Positions 32,889 to 43,137 are shown, counted from the first letter of the stretch. The stretch is 50,346 nt of DNA from an uncultured Ignavibacteria bacterium (GCA_937924675.1 CALEVL010000251.1:1-50346); one strand, 5' to 3'. The notes: generated by a model not told the origin, from the sequence alone. Translations and numbers: made by a program.

Positions 32889-35737
32889 AACTTTATCGAT
32901 GCTCCGAATTTAATTTGTCTTGGAGTCAGATATCTTGAAGGATCATAAGGATACGGAGTAATTGGCGCCTGAAGATCCGGGTATAATGGATCATTGTAGA
33001 AGTTTGGAGTTGGATCTCCATACTCGTATGCTTTTCCGGTTACGGGATTTATTATGGTCGAATTCTTTGTATTCAGCAAGTTGGTTATACTTAAACTGAC
33101 GGTAAACTGCAGATTGCTGAAATAGAAATATTTGTCTATGTCCAGATCAATCCAGAACCAATTCTCTGCGATCTCGCCATTGATATTGTCAAGGTCAGAC
33201 TGATACTCAGGACGACCATTTTCGAGTGTTCCGGTTTGTATTTGTTCAGTATATCTTTTGCCTGACTGGAAGAACAACCTTGACTTGAAGCTGATATCAT
33301 CCAGAATATTTTTTGCGAATCCAAAGAGACCCTTACCTTTTTCAATATTGAAGTACAAGTTAGCACTTGCTTGAAATGGTTTATCCCAGGATAGAAAATA
33401 CTCGGTAATCGTTTCTTCTGCATTTCTTGCTGCTACGAGGAAACCCTGATCTGCACTGGAGCTTTTGCCTGTAGCAACGGAGTATGTGAAATTAAATTTA
33501 CCGTTGAACCATGAACCTATTCTCTTTCTGTACTCAACTTCCACACCTCTTAGACGCGCGTAGTCCTGATTGAAATATGTAATGAATGATTTACCAATGA
33601 ATCGCCCGCTGTTTAGCAGGATTGATCTTGTCGTAACATAGTCGTAAATATTTTTATAGTAGGCAGTTACAGTAAGCACATCATCATTGGTAAACTGATT
33701 CCTTATTCCAAGTTCATAAGCTACCGTAGTTTCAGGATTTAGATTCGGATTTCCGAATTTCTGGAAAGTCGATTTTGCGCTTTGTGGATCAAGCTTTGCA
33801 TAAACAAACTGAGGTTTTGGCCTCTTTGAAAAATGTCCGTAAGAAAAGAAAAGTGTCTGATTGTTTGTGATCGGATGCGAAATACCTACTCTTGGAGAAA
33901 GAGACAATTTAGCTCTTTGTCCGAAAATATTGTATGTATCATCTTCATAGGCACTCCTTGTCTGGTCAGGGATTGTAGCTACGCTTGTGTCATTAACAGC
34001 ATCATCAACATACTTACCCGGAAACCAATAATCGAGTCGAAGTCCGTAATTCAAGATCATGCCTTTGAATGTGAGACTCTGCTGTGCATAAAAATCTCCG
34101 AATGCAGGATATACGGTGTAGATGTCGTTGTTGAGTCCTAGAGGTTTGATCCACGGCTGGTAAATATCAATAAGCTGCATCTGTTGAAAACTCATTTCTA
34201 TTCCTGCCTTGATCCTGTTCTTTGTTGATACATTGTATGTGAAATCACCTTTGGCTGAGAATTCATCTACAAAGTGATCATGCCATGTGAATGGATTTCC
34301 AACATCGTAGAATCCATCTCCTGGAATCAGACCTGTCCTTGTACTGTCGATATAGTAATACTGGAACGGTGGTTTTGTAATATCAAGAGGTTCAGTGTAT
34401 TGGTCCCAATTCTTTCCGTTCGCATCTACGCGAAGTGATGTAAAGAATTTACTGATCTTAATATCATAGAATGTTTGTGGACCTGTTGAATGCGACCAGT
34501 TAATTGTATGGAACATACTATTTTGCGTATAAGTATTTGCGCTGTCAAGGATTTGCTGAAAGTCATATTGATATCCCGGATTCGGTTGTACATATTCAAG
34601 ATTGGATTGCAGCGAACTGGAATTCTGATTGATCGAGACAGATTGATTGAAAGAATATCCGAGTTTCGTAATAGGTGTCATTCTGTAAGTAGCTTTTCCG
34701 AGCCAATACCAGTTGTTGTCTTGTCGAGGCGCAAATCTTGAGCCGCCAAATGTTGAGGAATAAACCTGATTGGATTTTGCGCCACCTTCATTTGCGTAGA
34801 AACCGTCGGACAATCCCATGAAGAAACTTGCAAACAATGTTATCTCTCCTGGAGTTTTGATGCCGAGTGAACGAAGCAGATATTTTGTTATGGGCTCAGG
34901 TCCGCTGAGATTCATTTCGAGAATATCAGTATTGAAACTGCTGCCTGAGTTCTTATTATCTCCGCCAAAATTATCACGCTGATAGGAAATGTAGAAATTT
35001 GCCTGATCATACTTTCCTTCTTTTGTTCTGACATTAACTACACCGCTGGTAGCTTGCCCAAATTCAGCATTGTAACCGCCGGTTATGACCTCAACTTCTT
35101 CCAGTGAATTGGCTGACAACTGAAGTCCGTAGCCGGTTCCGGAAAGCGGATCCTGAACAGAGACACCATCTACTAAATAAGAGTTCTCATAATTCCTGCC
35201 TCCGCGAATGTGTATTTCATTATCTTGTTTTACTACTCCGGCTTGCTGTGAAACAACATCTGTAACACTGGTTACAATTGACTTGGAAATATCATCGCTG
35301 GATACAAAGTGTGAACTGCTCGTTTGCTCAATATCCATCAACGGTCTTTCACCAATTACTTCTATTTCCTGATCAACGGTAAATGATGTTGACTTCAGAA
35401 TAACATTATATTCTTTCTTCTCATCATACAAGATTTTTATATCTGTATATTCGGTGGTCTTAAATCCTTCAGCAGTGATCTGCATGGTATAGCTTCCAGC
35501 CGAAATGTCTTTTATGTTGTAAGAACCGTCGTAATCAGAAACAGCTCCCAGATATGTTCCTTTGAGTTTGATTACAACTCCGTCAAGCGGGATTCCGGAA
35601 GAGTCGGTGACCTTACCATACAGTGAGCCAAGATTCTCCTGTGCGCTTATCTCTGAAGCAATGAAAATAGCAAGCACAAGGAGAATGCTTCGACAAAGCT
35701 TTTGTAAAACCGACTTATTTAAGTGTGAATTTTTCAT
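32885..35737 (-). CDS. TonB-dependent-receptor-like protein with carboxypeptidase regulatory domain
   Basis: The 950-residue protein has a signal peptide to ~32 and a carboxypeptidase-regulatory-like domain (~37-115, GSLYGKVTDSSGIPLDGV). The plug domain (~130-245) contains IHIRGGRNYENSYLVDG, EVEVITGGYNAEFGQATSG and VNVRTKEG. A long barrel ends KFGASIKF. It is the Oar/SusC-like type that often transports or anchors large substrates. It is coupled on both sides: 2 nt from the upstream lipoprotein gene and overlapping the PorV-like gene. The cargo is unknown; the neighbours suggest a surface macromolecule. Confidence 0.9.
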   Translation of the reverse strand: MKNSHLNKSVLQKLCRSILLVLAIFIASEISAQENLGSLYGKVTDSSGIPLDGVVIKLKGTYLGAVSDYDGSYNIKDISAGSYTMQITAEGFKTTEYTDIKILYDEKKEYNVILKSTSFTVDQEIEVIGERPLMDIEQTSSSHFVSSDDISKSIVTSVTDVVSQQAGVVKQDNEIHIRGGRNYENSYLVDGVSVQDPLSGTGYGLQLSANSLEEVEVITGGYNAEFGQATSGVVNVRTKEGKYDQANFYISYQRDNFGGDNKNSGSSFNTDILEMNLSGPEPITKYLLRSLGIKTPGEITLFASFFMGLSDGFYANEGGAKSNQVYSSTFGGSRFAPRQDNNWYWLGKATYRMTPITKLGYSFNQSVSINQNSSSLQSNLEYVQPNPGYQYDFQQILDSANTYTQNSMFHTINWSHSTGPQTFYDIKISKFFTSLRVDANGKNWDQYTEPLDITKPPFQYYYIDSTRTGLIPGDGFYDVGNPFTWHDHFVDEFSAKGDFTYNVSTKNRIKAGIEMSFQQMQLIDIYQPWIKPLGLNNDIYTVYPAFGDFYAQQSLTFKGMILNYGLRLDYWFPGKYVDDAVNDTSVATIPDQTRSAYEDDTYNIFGQRAKLSLSPRVGISHPITNNQTLFFSYGHFSKRPKPQFVYAKLDPQSAKSTFQKFGNPNLNPETTVAYELGIRNQFTNDDVLTVTAYYKNIYDYVTTRSILLNSGRFIGKSFITYFNQDYARLRGVEVEYRKRIGSWFNGKFNFTYSVATGKSSSADQGFLVAARNAEETITEYFLSWDKPFQASANLYFNIEKGKGLFGFAKNILDDISFKSRLFFQSGKRYTEQIQTGTLENGRPEYQSDLDNINGEIAENWFWIDLDIDKYFYFSNLQFTVSLSITNLLNTKNSTIINPVTGKAYEYGDPTPNFYNDPLYPDLQAPITPYPYDPSRYLTPRQIKFGASIKF

Positions 35738-35739
35738 AG

Positions 35740-37137
35740 TCAGTTATATCCAAATTCTCCGATGAAAATTCTTTTAAACAGTTCTTTTGAAGCAACAGGA
35801 TCTCTGTTGAGAAAGTAAACCGGTAATGTCATATACACAATCCTTGGATTTACCGGTGAATCCTTAAAACAAACATTTATCGGTTCAGTTGTACAACCCT
35901 GTCCATTGAAAAAAGTGTAAATGACTGTTGCGGGTGTATAAACACCTTTGACTGCAGTGATAAGTGAACTTGAGCCGATCCTCGGATATGAAGTGTCAAC
36001 AATAGTAAGATTCGAATCTGTGATATTTATGAATGGTATTGTGCAGCTTGTTACACTGTCAACCGGTGCAAAGTTGATAAGCTCTCCCTGGCCTGTAGCA
36101 CTGACACCTTGAAAACCTGAACTGAAAAAAACTCTGCCGCCGTTCAGTAAGTAGAAGGGGAGTGACTGCTGAGCGAGGCCGAAGTTAGCGGCATTGAATA
36201 CGGAACCTGTGCCTCCAACCCAGAACACAATGTCATAAAGGCCAAGTGTTTCAATCCACATCGGATTCACGATATTTGGAATCAAAGCGCCGTTATTTGA
36301 TTTGATATCGATCATGTCGTAATGGATCGTGTCGAAAGCATTGGCAAAGTATGGTGTAGCGGTGGAAATATTTGCCGACGGTATGTCTCTTACCATAAGA
36401 ATTTTGGATGTAACTTCTTTTACATACCATGAACGGCTTGTATCAGGCATTCTGACTATTGGACTAAGTGCGCCTGCTTCATCTTCTGCCCGCAGATAAA
36501 ATATGTTATTTGAATTTACCTGTATTCCACTATCCCGGGTAAGCGTGATCAGATTGATGTTTCCCGCAACTCTTCTGAAATTAATTGTGTCATTTATAGA
36601 CCAAAGATATGATGCTACATTTTCATCTCCGTCAGGATCAGTGCCGACCCATTTGAAAGAAGCGATGGGAAAAGTTGTGTCCGGAAGTTCTGTTCCTGCT
36701 TCAAAAGTTACGGCAGGCGGAGAATTTACAACAGGATATAGATTAGTTGCCGGAGTTGGATCTTCCAAGCCTTGATCATCAACAGCAGAGACAAAAAATC
36801 TGAAAATACTGTCACTTCCGTTTATACTTAAGGCAAAAGTGCTGTCGTTGTCTGTAGTAAATCCCCAATTTACAGAGTCGAAGGAAATTCTGAAACCTGA
36901 GATAAATCCGTCAGGATCATCTCCCCACCACCGGATTGTCTTTAGTGTTGAACCGGGGGCAATTACGCTGTCCGGAAATATTGAGAGATAAGTCTGTGGT
37001 GCTTTGTTCTCTAACTTACCTGAAATAGGATCATCACATGAGAATGACAATGGCAGGATCAGCAGAAGGGGCAAAAGCCACACTGTCCTGCCGATCACCA
37101 TCTTTAAGTTTGCCATTAATCTGTGTTGATCAGACAT
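35740..37137 (-). CDS. Lipoprotein with Ig/FN3-like repeats
   Basis: The ~465-residue lipoprotein has a signal ending LPLSFSC, with the lipid-modified Cys at ~34. Repeats of the type WWGDDPDGFISGFRISFD (~70-87) and KWVGTDPDGDENVASYLWSI mark Ig/FN3-like beta-sandwich domains. The C-terminal ~200 residues (KILMVRDIPSA, DIVFWVGGTGSVF, GGRVFFSSGF) look like a Rossmann-type or ThuA-like domain with no evident active site. The ATG at 37137 is used; another Met at 37116 also fits. I recall similar lipoproteins beside Oar-type receptors and PorV-like genes in related phyla. Function unknown. Confidence 0.83.
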   Translation of the reverse strand: MSDQHRLMANLKMVIGRTVWLLPLLLILPLSFSCDDPISGKLENKAPQTYLSIFPDSVIAPGSTLKTIRWWGDDPDGFISGFRISFDSVNWGFTTDNDSTFALSINGSDSIFRFFVSAVDDQGLEDPTPATNLYPVVNSPPAVTFEAGTELPDTTFPIASFKWVGTDPDGDENVASYLWSINDTINFRRVAGNINLITLTRDSGIQVNSNNIFYLRAEDEAGALSPIVRMPDTSRSWYVKEVTSKILMVRDIPSANISTATPYFANAFDTIHYDMIDIKSNNGALIPNIVNPMWIETLGLYDIVFWVGGTGSVFNAANFGLAQQSLPFYLLNGGRVFFSSGFQGVSATGQGELINFAPVDSVTSCTIPFINITDSNLTIVDTSYPRIGSSSLITAVKGVYTPATVIYTFFNGQGCTTEPINVCFKDSPVNPRIVYMTLPVYFLNRDPVASKELFKRIFIGEFGYN

Positions 37138-37158
37138 CAATAGATTTTTTCTGTGATT

Positions 37159-39477
37159 TTACTTTATAAGAACCATTTTCTTTGTCTCAACAAACCTTCC
37201 GCCTTTGGTGTCATTGACAACAAGTGAATAGAAGTATGTTCCGCTTGCAAGACTATATGCATCGAATCTTGTTGAATATGTGCCACCGTTCATGAATCCG
37301 TTGAATAATGAATTCACCTGACGACCTGTTATATCAAATATCTTCAATGAAACAAAACCTGATACAGGAAGACTGAACTTGATCGTTGTTGTAGGGTTGA
37401 AAGGATTCGGATAATTCTGCAAGAGTTGATAAGATTCTGCAATCTCCGAAATATTAGTGATACCAACAGGAGTAACTGAACCAAAATCAGGATTCTTTCT
37501 CGGAACAAGTTTGTAGTTTCCAAAAGCAAAATATAGCACACCTTCTGTATATGCGATTATGTCATTCTTAGTAAGCAAAGTCAGTCCCGGGAGATTGCCG
37601 TTGTTGTCCCAGTTATTTGTAAATGAATGGTTTCCGTCTTGCAGATCAATTCTAGCATCAATTCCTGATTCATCAGAAACCAATATCTCACCATAATTTC
37701 TTCTGAAAGCTGAATCCTGAAGAGGTTGTGATGAAGTACAGGCAATTCCAAGTCCGGCATTAATACAGTTGATTGTTATTGGATTGTTGAATCTGCAGAG
37801 CACGCTTTCCCATTTCTCAATTGTCGTATCTCCGTCAGGTTTGTTGTTTGCCAATTGAGCCGTTGTCAGAATCTGCGGTGAAGGTACCGGATTTCCCTGT
37901 GAAAGCACAACTATGTTTGATGCAACATTTACAGTTAGTCTTGTGCAGCTAAAGTCCTCTTCTACAAATCCCTTTACACGAACTCTGTCACCTTTCCTTA
38001 GTACATCGGTAGGATTTCCGTACAACCAGATTCCGCTGAATGGTCCTGTTCCGTTTTGAATGTAAACTCTTCTCGGAGAAGTTTGCGTGCCACCGCTGCT
38101 CGAGAAAGAAATTCCCGGTATGTCGGATGTATCTGCCGTAACAATTCCTTCAATACCTCTTACATCGTATCCTTCATAAGCGGATCTTCCACCGTTGTTA
38201 GGACAGTACTGAATATCCTGAACAGTCATAGAATCGTTTTGACGGACAATGTAAAACAGTTTAGATCTTAATGTGTCTGACGGAAGAAGTTTTACAGTAG
38301 CCTGATTATCTTCTGCTCTTATAAAATATTCAACAAGAGTGCCAAGCGGAGCGGGGGGCATCTTTGCTGAGAAAATATTTCCAGTTACAAGAGACATATC
38401 CTTATTTGAGAATGATCCGCCGTTAAACCGCCAGAATACCTTTACATTTGATAGAGTAAGCGGAGAAAGACCGGGGTCAGTAGCGGTAACATTTACCTGA
38501 ACACTGTCAGCAGGTGTAGGTACACCTGGATTTCTTAAAGGAGCTGAAAGTTGGGGGGGCGGATTGCCAAGACTAAGATCATTCGGATAAATTGGAATGA
38601 TAGCATACGGAAGCTGTGTTCCAAAAACTCCTTCATTATTCGCAGAAATAATTACTCCGCGGATATAGTTAACAAAAGTACCGATTGAGGGATGCGTCCA
38701 AGGTCTTAGTGTGTCTCCTGAAGGAGAAGTTGAAAAGAAATTTGAGAAATCGCGGAAATAAAGTTTGTTTCCGTTCTCATCTACTATGCTCCACGGCTGT
38801 CTGTTACCAACGCCGGCTGCAACCGTTACATTTCTAAACTCAACATACATACCTTCATACTTCTCACCACCCACATAGTTGATGGTTCCGCCGTTTGGAT
38901 AATCACCGTTTGCAAATTCAGGAATTGTTACAAGTTTTGGAGCCGGCCTCTTTGGAGAACTACCGAGAATTGAAATTGTATAACCGTCAGCTGTATCAAG
39001 AGCAAGCTGTGTAAGTGTATTTGCAAAATTACTGCTTTGTGTGGAACCGAACTCTTGGATCACTCCTCTGACTTTTATAAGAGCACCTGTATCAAGCAAA
39101 TCAAGTCCTGTCTGATCGCCGCGGGAACCTTGCCTGATCACAATGCCTCCAAACAAACCATTAGCTGTGTCCTGTGCATAGCATGTCCAGCTGTTACTAC
39201 CGCGCATCATGGTCCTGTTGTCACCATTGGCAGGAGAAACTCTCGGCGGAGCTACAACTCTTGCAATAAACTCAACCGAATCATTGTTGTATGGTGATTT
39301 GTCTCTGCCAAAAATAAGTGAATCAGTTGGTACAGTTTGTATTTGCTGCAGAGTAAGAAATTCGAACCCGTTGCCGGAAATGCTGAATCCCAAAGAATAC
39401 AAAATGTATCCTGTTATCAGCAAAAATGGTATGAAGCCTGTCTTTTTCATATTTATGAAATTTGATTTAATTTTCAT
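37159..39477 (-). CDS. Secreted protein with OB-like (extracellular nuclease-associated) domains and T9SS sorting domain
   Basis: The 772-residue protein has a signal peptide (~10-33). Two OB-fold-like modules are present, at ~45-300 (ALIKVRGVIQEFGS, YEGMYVEFRNVTV) and ~430-660 (GYDVRGIEGIVTADTSDIPG, GDRVRVKGFVEEDFSCTRL), separated by an Ig-like domain (~320-415). They resemble OB domains flanking bacterial extracellular nucleases, but no nuclease domain is present. The C-terminal T9SS domain starts LLQNYPNPFNPTTTIKFSLP (~693). The start ATG overlaps the upstream stop (ATGA). A binding or accessory role on the cell surface is inferred. Confidence 0.87.
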   Translation of the reverse strand: MKIKSNFINMKKTGFIPFLLITGYILYSLGFSISGNGFEFLTLQQIQTVPTDSLIFGRDKSPYNNDSVEFIARVVAPPRVSPANGDNRTMMRGSNSWTCYAQDTANGLFGGIVIRQGSRGDQTGLDLLDTGALIKVRGVIQEFGSTQSSNFANTLTQLALDTADGYTISILGSSPKRPAPKLVTIPEFANGDYPNGGTINYVGGEKYEGMYVEFRNVTVAAGVGNRQPWSIVDENGNKLYFRDFSNFFSTSPSGDTLRPWTHPSIGTFVNYIRGVIISANNEGVFGTQLPYAIIPIYPNDLSLGNPPPQLSAPLRNPGVPTPADSVQVNVTATDPGLSPLTLSNVKVFWRFNGGSFSNKDMSLVTGNIFSAKMPPAPLGTLVEYFIRAEDNQATVKLLPSDTLRSKLFYIVRQNDSMTVQDIQYCPNNGGRSAYEGYDVRGIEGIVTADTSDIPGISFSSSGGTQTSPRRVYIQNGTGPFSGIWLYGNPTDVLRKGDRVRVKGFVEEDFSCTRLTVNVASNIVVLSQGNPVPSPQILTTAQLANNKPDGDTTIEKWESVLCRFNNPITINCINAGLGIACTSSQPLQDSAFRRNYGEILVSDESGIDARIDLQDGNHSFTNNWDNNGNLPGLTLLTKNDIIAYTEGVLYFAFGNYKLVPRKNPDFGSVTPVGITNISEIAESYQLLQNYPNPFNPTTTIKFSLPVSGFVSLKIFDITGRQVNSLFNGFMNGGTYSTRFDAYSLASGTYFYSLVVNDTKGGRFVETKKMVLIK

Positions 39478-41546
39478 TTCACTATTACAAACTTACCTTT
39501 CTTTACTTCACCGCTGTTAAGATCTTTCACGGTAAAAATGTACAGTCCTGAAGCAATAGCCTGGTCATTTGCTGTAATCATGTCCCATGCATGTTCTCCT
39601 CCGGCAAACTTTTGAGTTCCATCAGAATACGTTGTGAACCATTGAAGATCACTTCCGTTGTAAGTGGATGCATCATGCTCAAATCGATCTACAAGATCAC
39701 CCGCTAAAGTCCATACTGAAATCTCGCAATTAGACGGCAGGTTATAAAAGTAAATTTTACGGAGGAGTTCTTTCTTATTCCCTGAACCATCCCAAACTGC
39801 GCTTCCGTAATACGGATTCGGATAAACGCCAACCTCTGCATTTGCATCATTATTTGCAGGAGTGCCTACAATAATTCTTTGTGAGTTGCCAAGAATGCTG
39901 CTTTCAAGTGATCCGAGATTCTGCGTTACATCACCTTTGTCAAATGAAGTGACAGAATAAATGTACTGAAATCCGTTAAGCTGGTTTGGGAATTCAAAAC
40001 GATAAAAATACGGAGTTGTATCACCATCAAAAAACTTAGGCGATGCAAGTTTGATGTAATTGAATCCAGTATTGTTGCTGATATTATTATGTGCGCTGTC
40101 AAACTCTCCGACTATTCTCAACTGAGTTGTCAAGTCTTCACTCAAATTAAGATCGGCTCCCGGATTCGTTCTGTAAACTTTGTATCCTTCGAAGTCAGTT
40201 AAGTTGGATATCGGATCAACTGATCTTTCTGCATTTGCCGACCAGTAAAGCGTTACCATCTTATCCTCTATTACTGATTTTAGTTTTGGAGGATCAGGAG
40301 GTGACGGGAGTTTGTATCCATTATCATAAGCACTCTGTGCCCAGCCGGCTCCCGTATATAGATTTTGTTTCTGAAAATCCGTGTCAAGAGTTGCAGGATC
40401 AGTTCCGTTCTTTTTCGCGCAGATAACTCCAAATACTATATTAACTGTATCCTGAGCATGATTTAGTCTGAATACGGAACCATCTTCTTTCCTGTACGGT
40501 CCGTATGAAAGCAAAACGGATCTGTTATTAGGAGTTTGTCTCAATACATTGATTTGATTTGTATCTATTCTCTGACCATTTTCGAGATATCCGTTGAGTC
40601 TTACATATTTCTTTTCATCTGTCTGAGGCGATAGATAAACAGGATCAGTGTTGTTCCTGAACTGCCAGATTGTGAAGTAAGTTCTGTCATCTGCAATTTC
40701 ATTTTGAGGCATAGGCGATGTGCCAAGAAGCTTGAATCCTATATAACTGTTTGTGAATCCGGGATCACCGTTATAATCATATTCATAAGCCATTCGTAAT
40801 GTATCTATGTAACCGTCTGCGCCTTTATTATAGAATGATGTTCCACCGGGGATTGTAATATTTGTATTCCTTACAACTGCATCTGACCATAGTCCAATGA
40901 ACAAACTGTCTATCGGCTGTGTATTTCCGTTGTATCCGACATTGACAATCTTATAATTCAGAATCACCCAGTTGTTTGCAAAGTTAAAGTCATAGCAATA
41001 AGTTTGCAAAAGTACTTTCACTCCAAGCGGGTTATGGTTCTGGATCACAGTTCCGCTGACTGAAGTATTCGTATCAAAGAACTCACAAACAAAATCCTGA
41101 TGTGAAATTGCATCCGGTCTGAAGTTTGGTGAATTTTGCAAAGTTGACCTTTCAAGTATGCCGGAGCCGTCTGCATTAGTAAATTCAAAGCCTTCGGTCC
41201 TGTTAGCGCTGGACACATCAACTGCTGCAGTCGAGACATTTATCTGTCCATTCTTTGAACCGCCTATCCATATACCTCCCACAAAAAGGTGTTCTATTCC
41301 TGATGACTTAGGATACTGACATGAAGGTTGATTGGGAAAGTTTACAAATCCGTTTCCGATAGTTCCGTAGTTTGTTACAGTGAGCGTGATATTTCCAACA
41401 TTAGTAAATTTGTTGTTGATGTCATCGTTTATGTCGGACGGATAATACAACCCCAGACTAATTAGAAATACAGCCGACAGCAATATGCTGAAGAGGAATT
41501 TATTGAACGAACTTGTTGATGTAGAAAAGGGTACTTCCTTATGCAA
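39474..41546 (-). CDS. Large exported protein with T9SS-like C terminus
   Basis: The 690-residue protein has an N-terminal hydrophobic segment (~17-35). Residues ~50-100 read NVGNITLTVTNYGTIGNGF and GIEHLFVGGIWIGG, marks of a hypothetical family I remember from FCB-group surface operons. Residues ~420-560 contain an FN3-like domain (MVTLYWSANAERSVDP, GYKVYRTNPG). The C terminus (EVGVYPNPYYGSAVW, YFYNLPSNCEISVWTLAGDLVDRF, KKGKFVIVK) resembles a T9SS sorting domain. Only a TTG (41546) fits as start because an in-frame TGA lies 6 nt upstream. It is the first gene of the long operon. No enzymatic motif was seen. Confidence 0.82.
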   Translation of the reverse strand: MHKEVPFSTSTSSFNKFLFSILLSAVFLISLGLYYPSDINDDINNKFTNVGNITLTVTNYGTIGNGFVNFPNQPSCQYPKSSGIEHLFVGGIWIGGSKNGQINVSTAAVDVSSANRTEGFEFTNADGSGILERSTLQNSPNFRPDAISHQDFVCEFFDTNTSVSGTVIQNHNPLGVKVLLQTYCYDFNFANNWVILNYKIVNVGYNGNTQPIDSLFIGLWSDAVVRNTNITIPGGTSFYNKGADGYIDTLRMAYEYDYNGDPGFTNSYIGFKLLGTSPMPQNEIADDRTYFTIWQFRNNTDPVYLSPQTDEKKYVRLNGYLENGQRIDTNQINVLRQTPNNRSVLLSYGPYRKEDGSVFRLNHAQDTVNIVFGVICAKKNGTDPATLDTDFQKQNLYTGAGWAQSAYDNGYKLPSPPDPPKLKSVIEDKMVTLYWSANAERSVDPISNLTDFEGYKVYRTNPGADLNLSEDLTTQLRIVGEFDSAHNNISNNTGFNYIKLASPKFFDGDTTPYFYRFEFPNQLNGFQYIYSVTSFDKGDVTQNLGSLESSILGNSQRIIVGTPANNDANAEVGVYPNPYYGSAVWDGSGNKKELLRKIYFYNLPSNCEISVWTLAGDLVDRFEHDASTYNGSDLQWFTTYSDGTQKFAGGEHAWDMITANDQAIASGLYIFTVKDLNSGEVKKGKFVIVK

Positions 41547-41640
41547 GTGTCAAAGATTTTAAACTTTGGGATAGGGGCAAAATAGATTTTTCATACTACA
41601 AAATAAAGATAAAGAACAACTTTACCATAACTTATAGCAA

Positions 41641-43137
41641 TTAATTATTTGGACTATCTCTTAAAGACTCATAAAGCTGAACCTTAACTTTGTCAGGGAT
41701 TAGAAAAAATGACTTTTCAGAGACTTTCTTATATCCCAGATTCGCCATTTTATCAGGCACTGAGTCATAAGCCGCTTTGTTGAGAGAGCTATAATCCAAA
41801 ATAAACCATAATCTCCTGAACTCATTTGTCTTGGAAAGTGAGTCAAGTTGCATTCTTATATCCCATCCAAGTACAGAAGGCTCCGGAAGCTTGTCCTGCG
41901 TTTGTTTGTTGTGATAAGTAAAAGCCCATCCCATGAAATGAGGTTCGGCAATCAGCTTGTCATCTTTTGATTGTTGCGAACTAATGTATGAGATAATTTT
42001 TCTGTAATCATTATTCTTAAAGTCGTTGCTGAAGTTAATGCTGACTCCAAGAATACTCACAGCTGTCAATAGAGAGCAAATTAGCAAAGCTGTTCTTCGA
42101 CTATAGAATCTGAATGAAAAGTAAACGAGCATTATAAACAAGTAGGGAATTATAATGCTGAGATATCTTGACATTACAATGCTCTGCCTGAAAGAAACTA
42201 TTGCTGCCAGGACAAGCGGAATGAAGAAAAGTAGAATAGAAATATCGGCAGTATTCTTCAGAAAACTTCCTGAATTTAGAATCCTTATTATGCATAGTAA
42301 AAGAAAGAGTATTATTAGAAGTCCAACCAAATGTGACAAGTACATTATAGTCATGCTTTCATAGGAAAAATACACACTGAGAAATGTGTCCTTGAAGTAA
42401 TTGAACACTTCAGAAGAAACCTGTTGGATGGACTGCGATTTTCTCCATGGTTGACCTTTGAGAGCTTGACCTGCCATAATTGGAAGCCATGGAATGAACA
42501 TTGCAAAAGCAAATGCAGGATACTTGAAGAAGGGTCTTATGCTGTCCCTGAAATTTGGTTTTAAAATATATATTGCTGCAGCATAGACCATTTGCGCAAT
42601 AAGTATAAATAAGGCAAAGTAGTGAGTGTAAAAAGATAATGCGGTTGTTGCGCAGTAAATAATTCCGTAAATGCCTTTTGGCTTGGAAAGATATCTGATA
42701 AAAAAATATACAGATGTGAGTGTCAGTAGGAGGTTAAGGTTTAGCATTCTCACTTCCTGAGAATAGAAAATATTTAGAGGAGAGACCGCATATAAGAGAA
42801 GTGCAAAGAATCTCTGCAATCTGGAAGGCAACAACTCAATTGTTATATAGTATAGAACAACCATTGAAAGCAGAGAAAGCAGCAAACTGAGCATTCTCAT
42901 AGAGATGACACTGTCACCTGCCATAGTATTCCACGCTTTGAGCAAGATATAGAATAAAGGAGGATGAATGTCTCCTGCAGTTTCTGATACTATCTTAATG
43001 ATGCTTCCGTTTGAGATCTTCCAAGAATACACTTCATCGAACCACATATTCTTTGAATCCAATTCAAAGATCCTCATTCCGGCAGCAAGGATGAAAAGCA
43101 TTACAAGCACGGCTTTCCATGATAAGAAATGCTTCAT
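41641..43137 (-). CDS. Glycosyltransferase family 39-like GT-C membrane protein
   Basis: The 498-residue polytopic inner-membrane protein has an N-terminal TM helix followed by DSKNMWFDEVYSW, the acidic first-loop motif of GT-C (PMT/ArnT-like) transferases, and GDIHPPLFYILLKAWN. About 10-11 TM helices and a short C-terminal soluble part follow. Such enzymes use polyprenyl-phosphate sugars to glycosylate lipids or proteins outside the membrane. Its ATG overlaps the stop of the YjbQ gene (ATGA), so the two are coupled. Confidence 0.88.
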   Translation of the reverse strand: MKHFLSWKAVLVMLFILAAGMRIFELDSKNMWFDEVYSWKISNGSIIKIVSETAGDIHPPLFYILLKAWNTMAGDSVISMRMLSLLLSLLSMVVLYYITIELLPSRLQRFFALLLYAVSPLNIFYSQEVRMLNLNLLLTLTSVYFFIRYLSKPKGIYGIIYCATTALSFYTHYFALFILIAQMVYAAAIYILKPNFRDSIRPFFKYPAFAFAMFIPWLPIMAGQALKGQPWRKSQSIQQVSSEVFNYFKDTFLSVYFSYESMTIMYLSHLVGLLIILFLLLCIIRILNSGSFLKNTADISILLFFIPLVLAAIVSFRQSIVMSRYLSIIIPYLFIMLVYFSFRFYSRRTALLICSLLTAVSILGVSINFSNDFKNNDYRKIISYISSQQSKDDKLIAEPHFMGWAFTYHNKQTQDKLPEPSVLGWDIRMQLDSLSKTNEFRRLWFILDYSSLNKAAYDSVPDKMANLGYKKVSEKSFFLIPDKVKVQLYESLRDSPNN

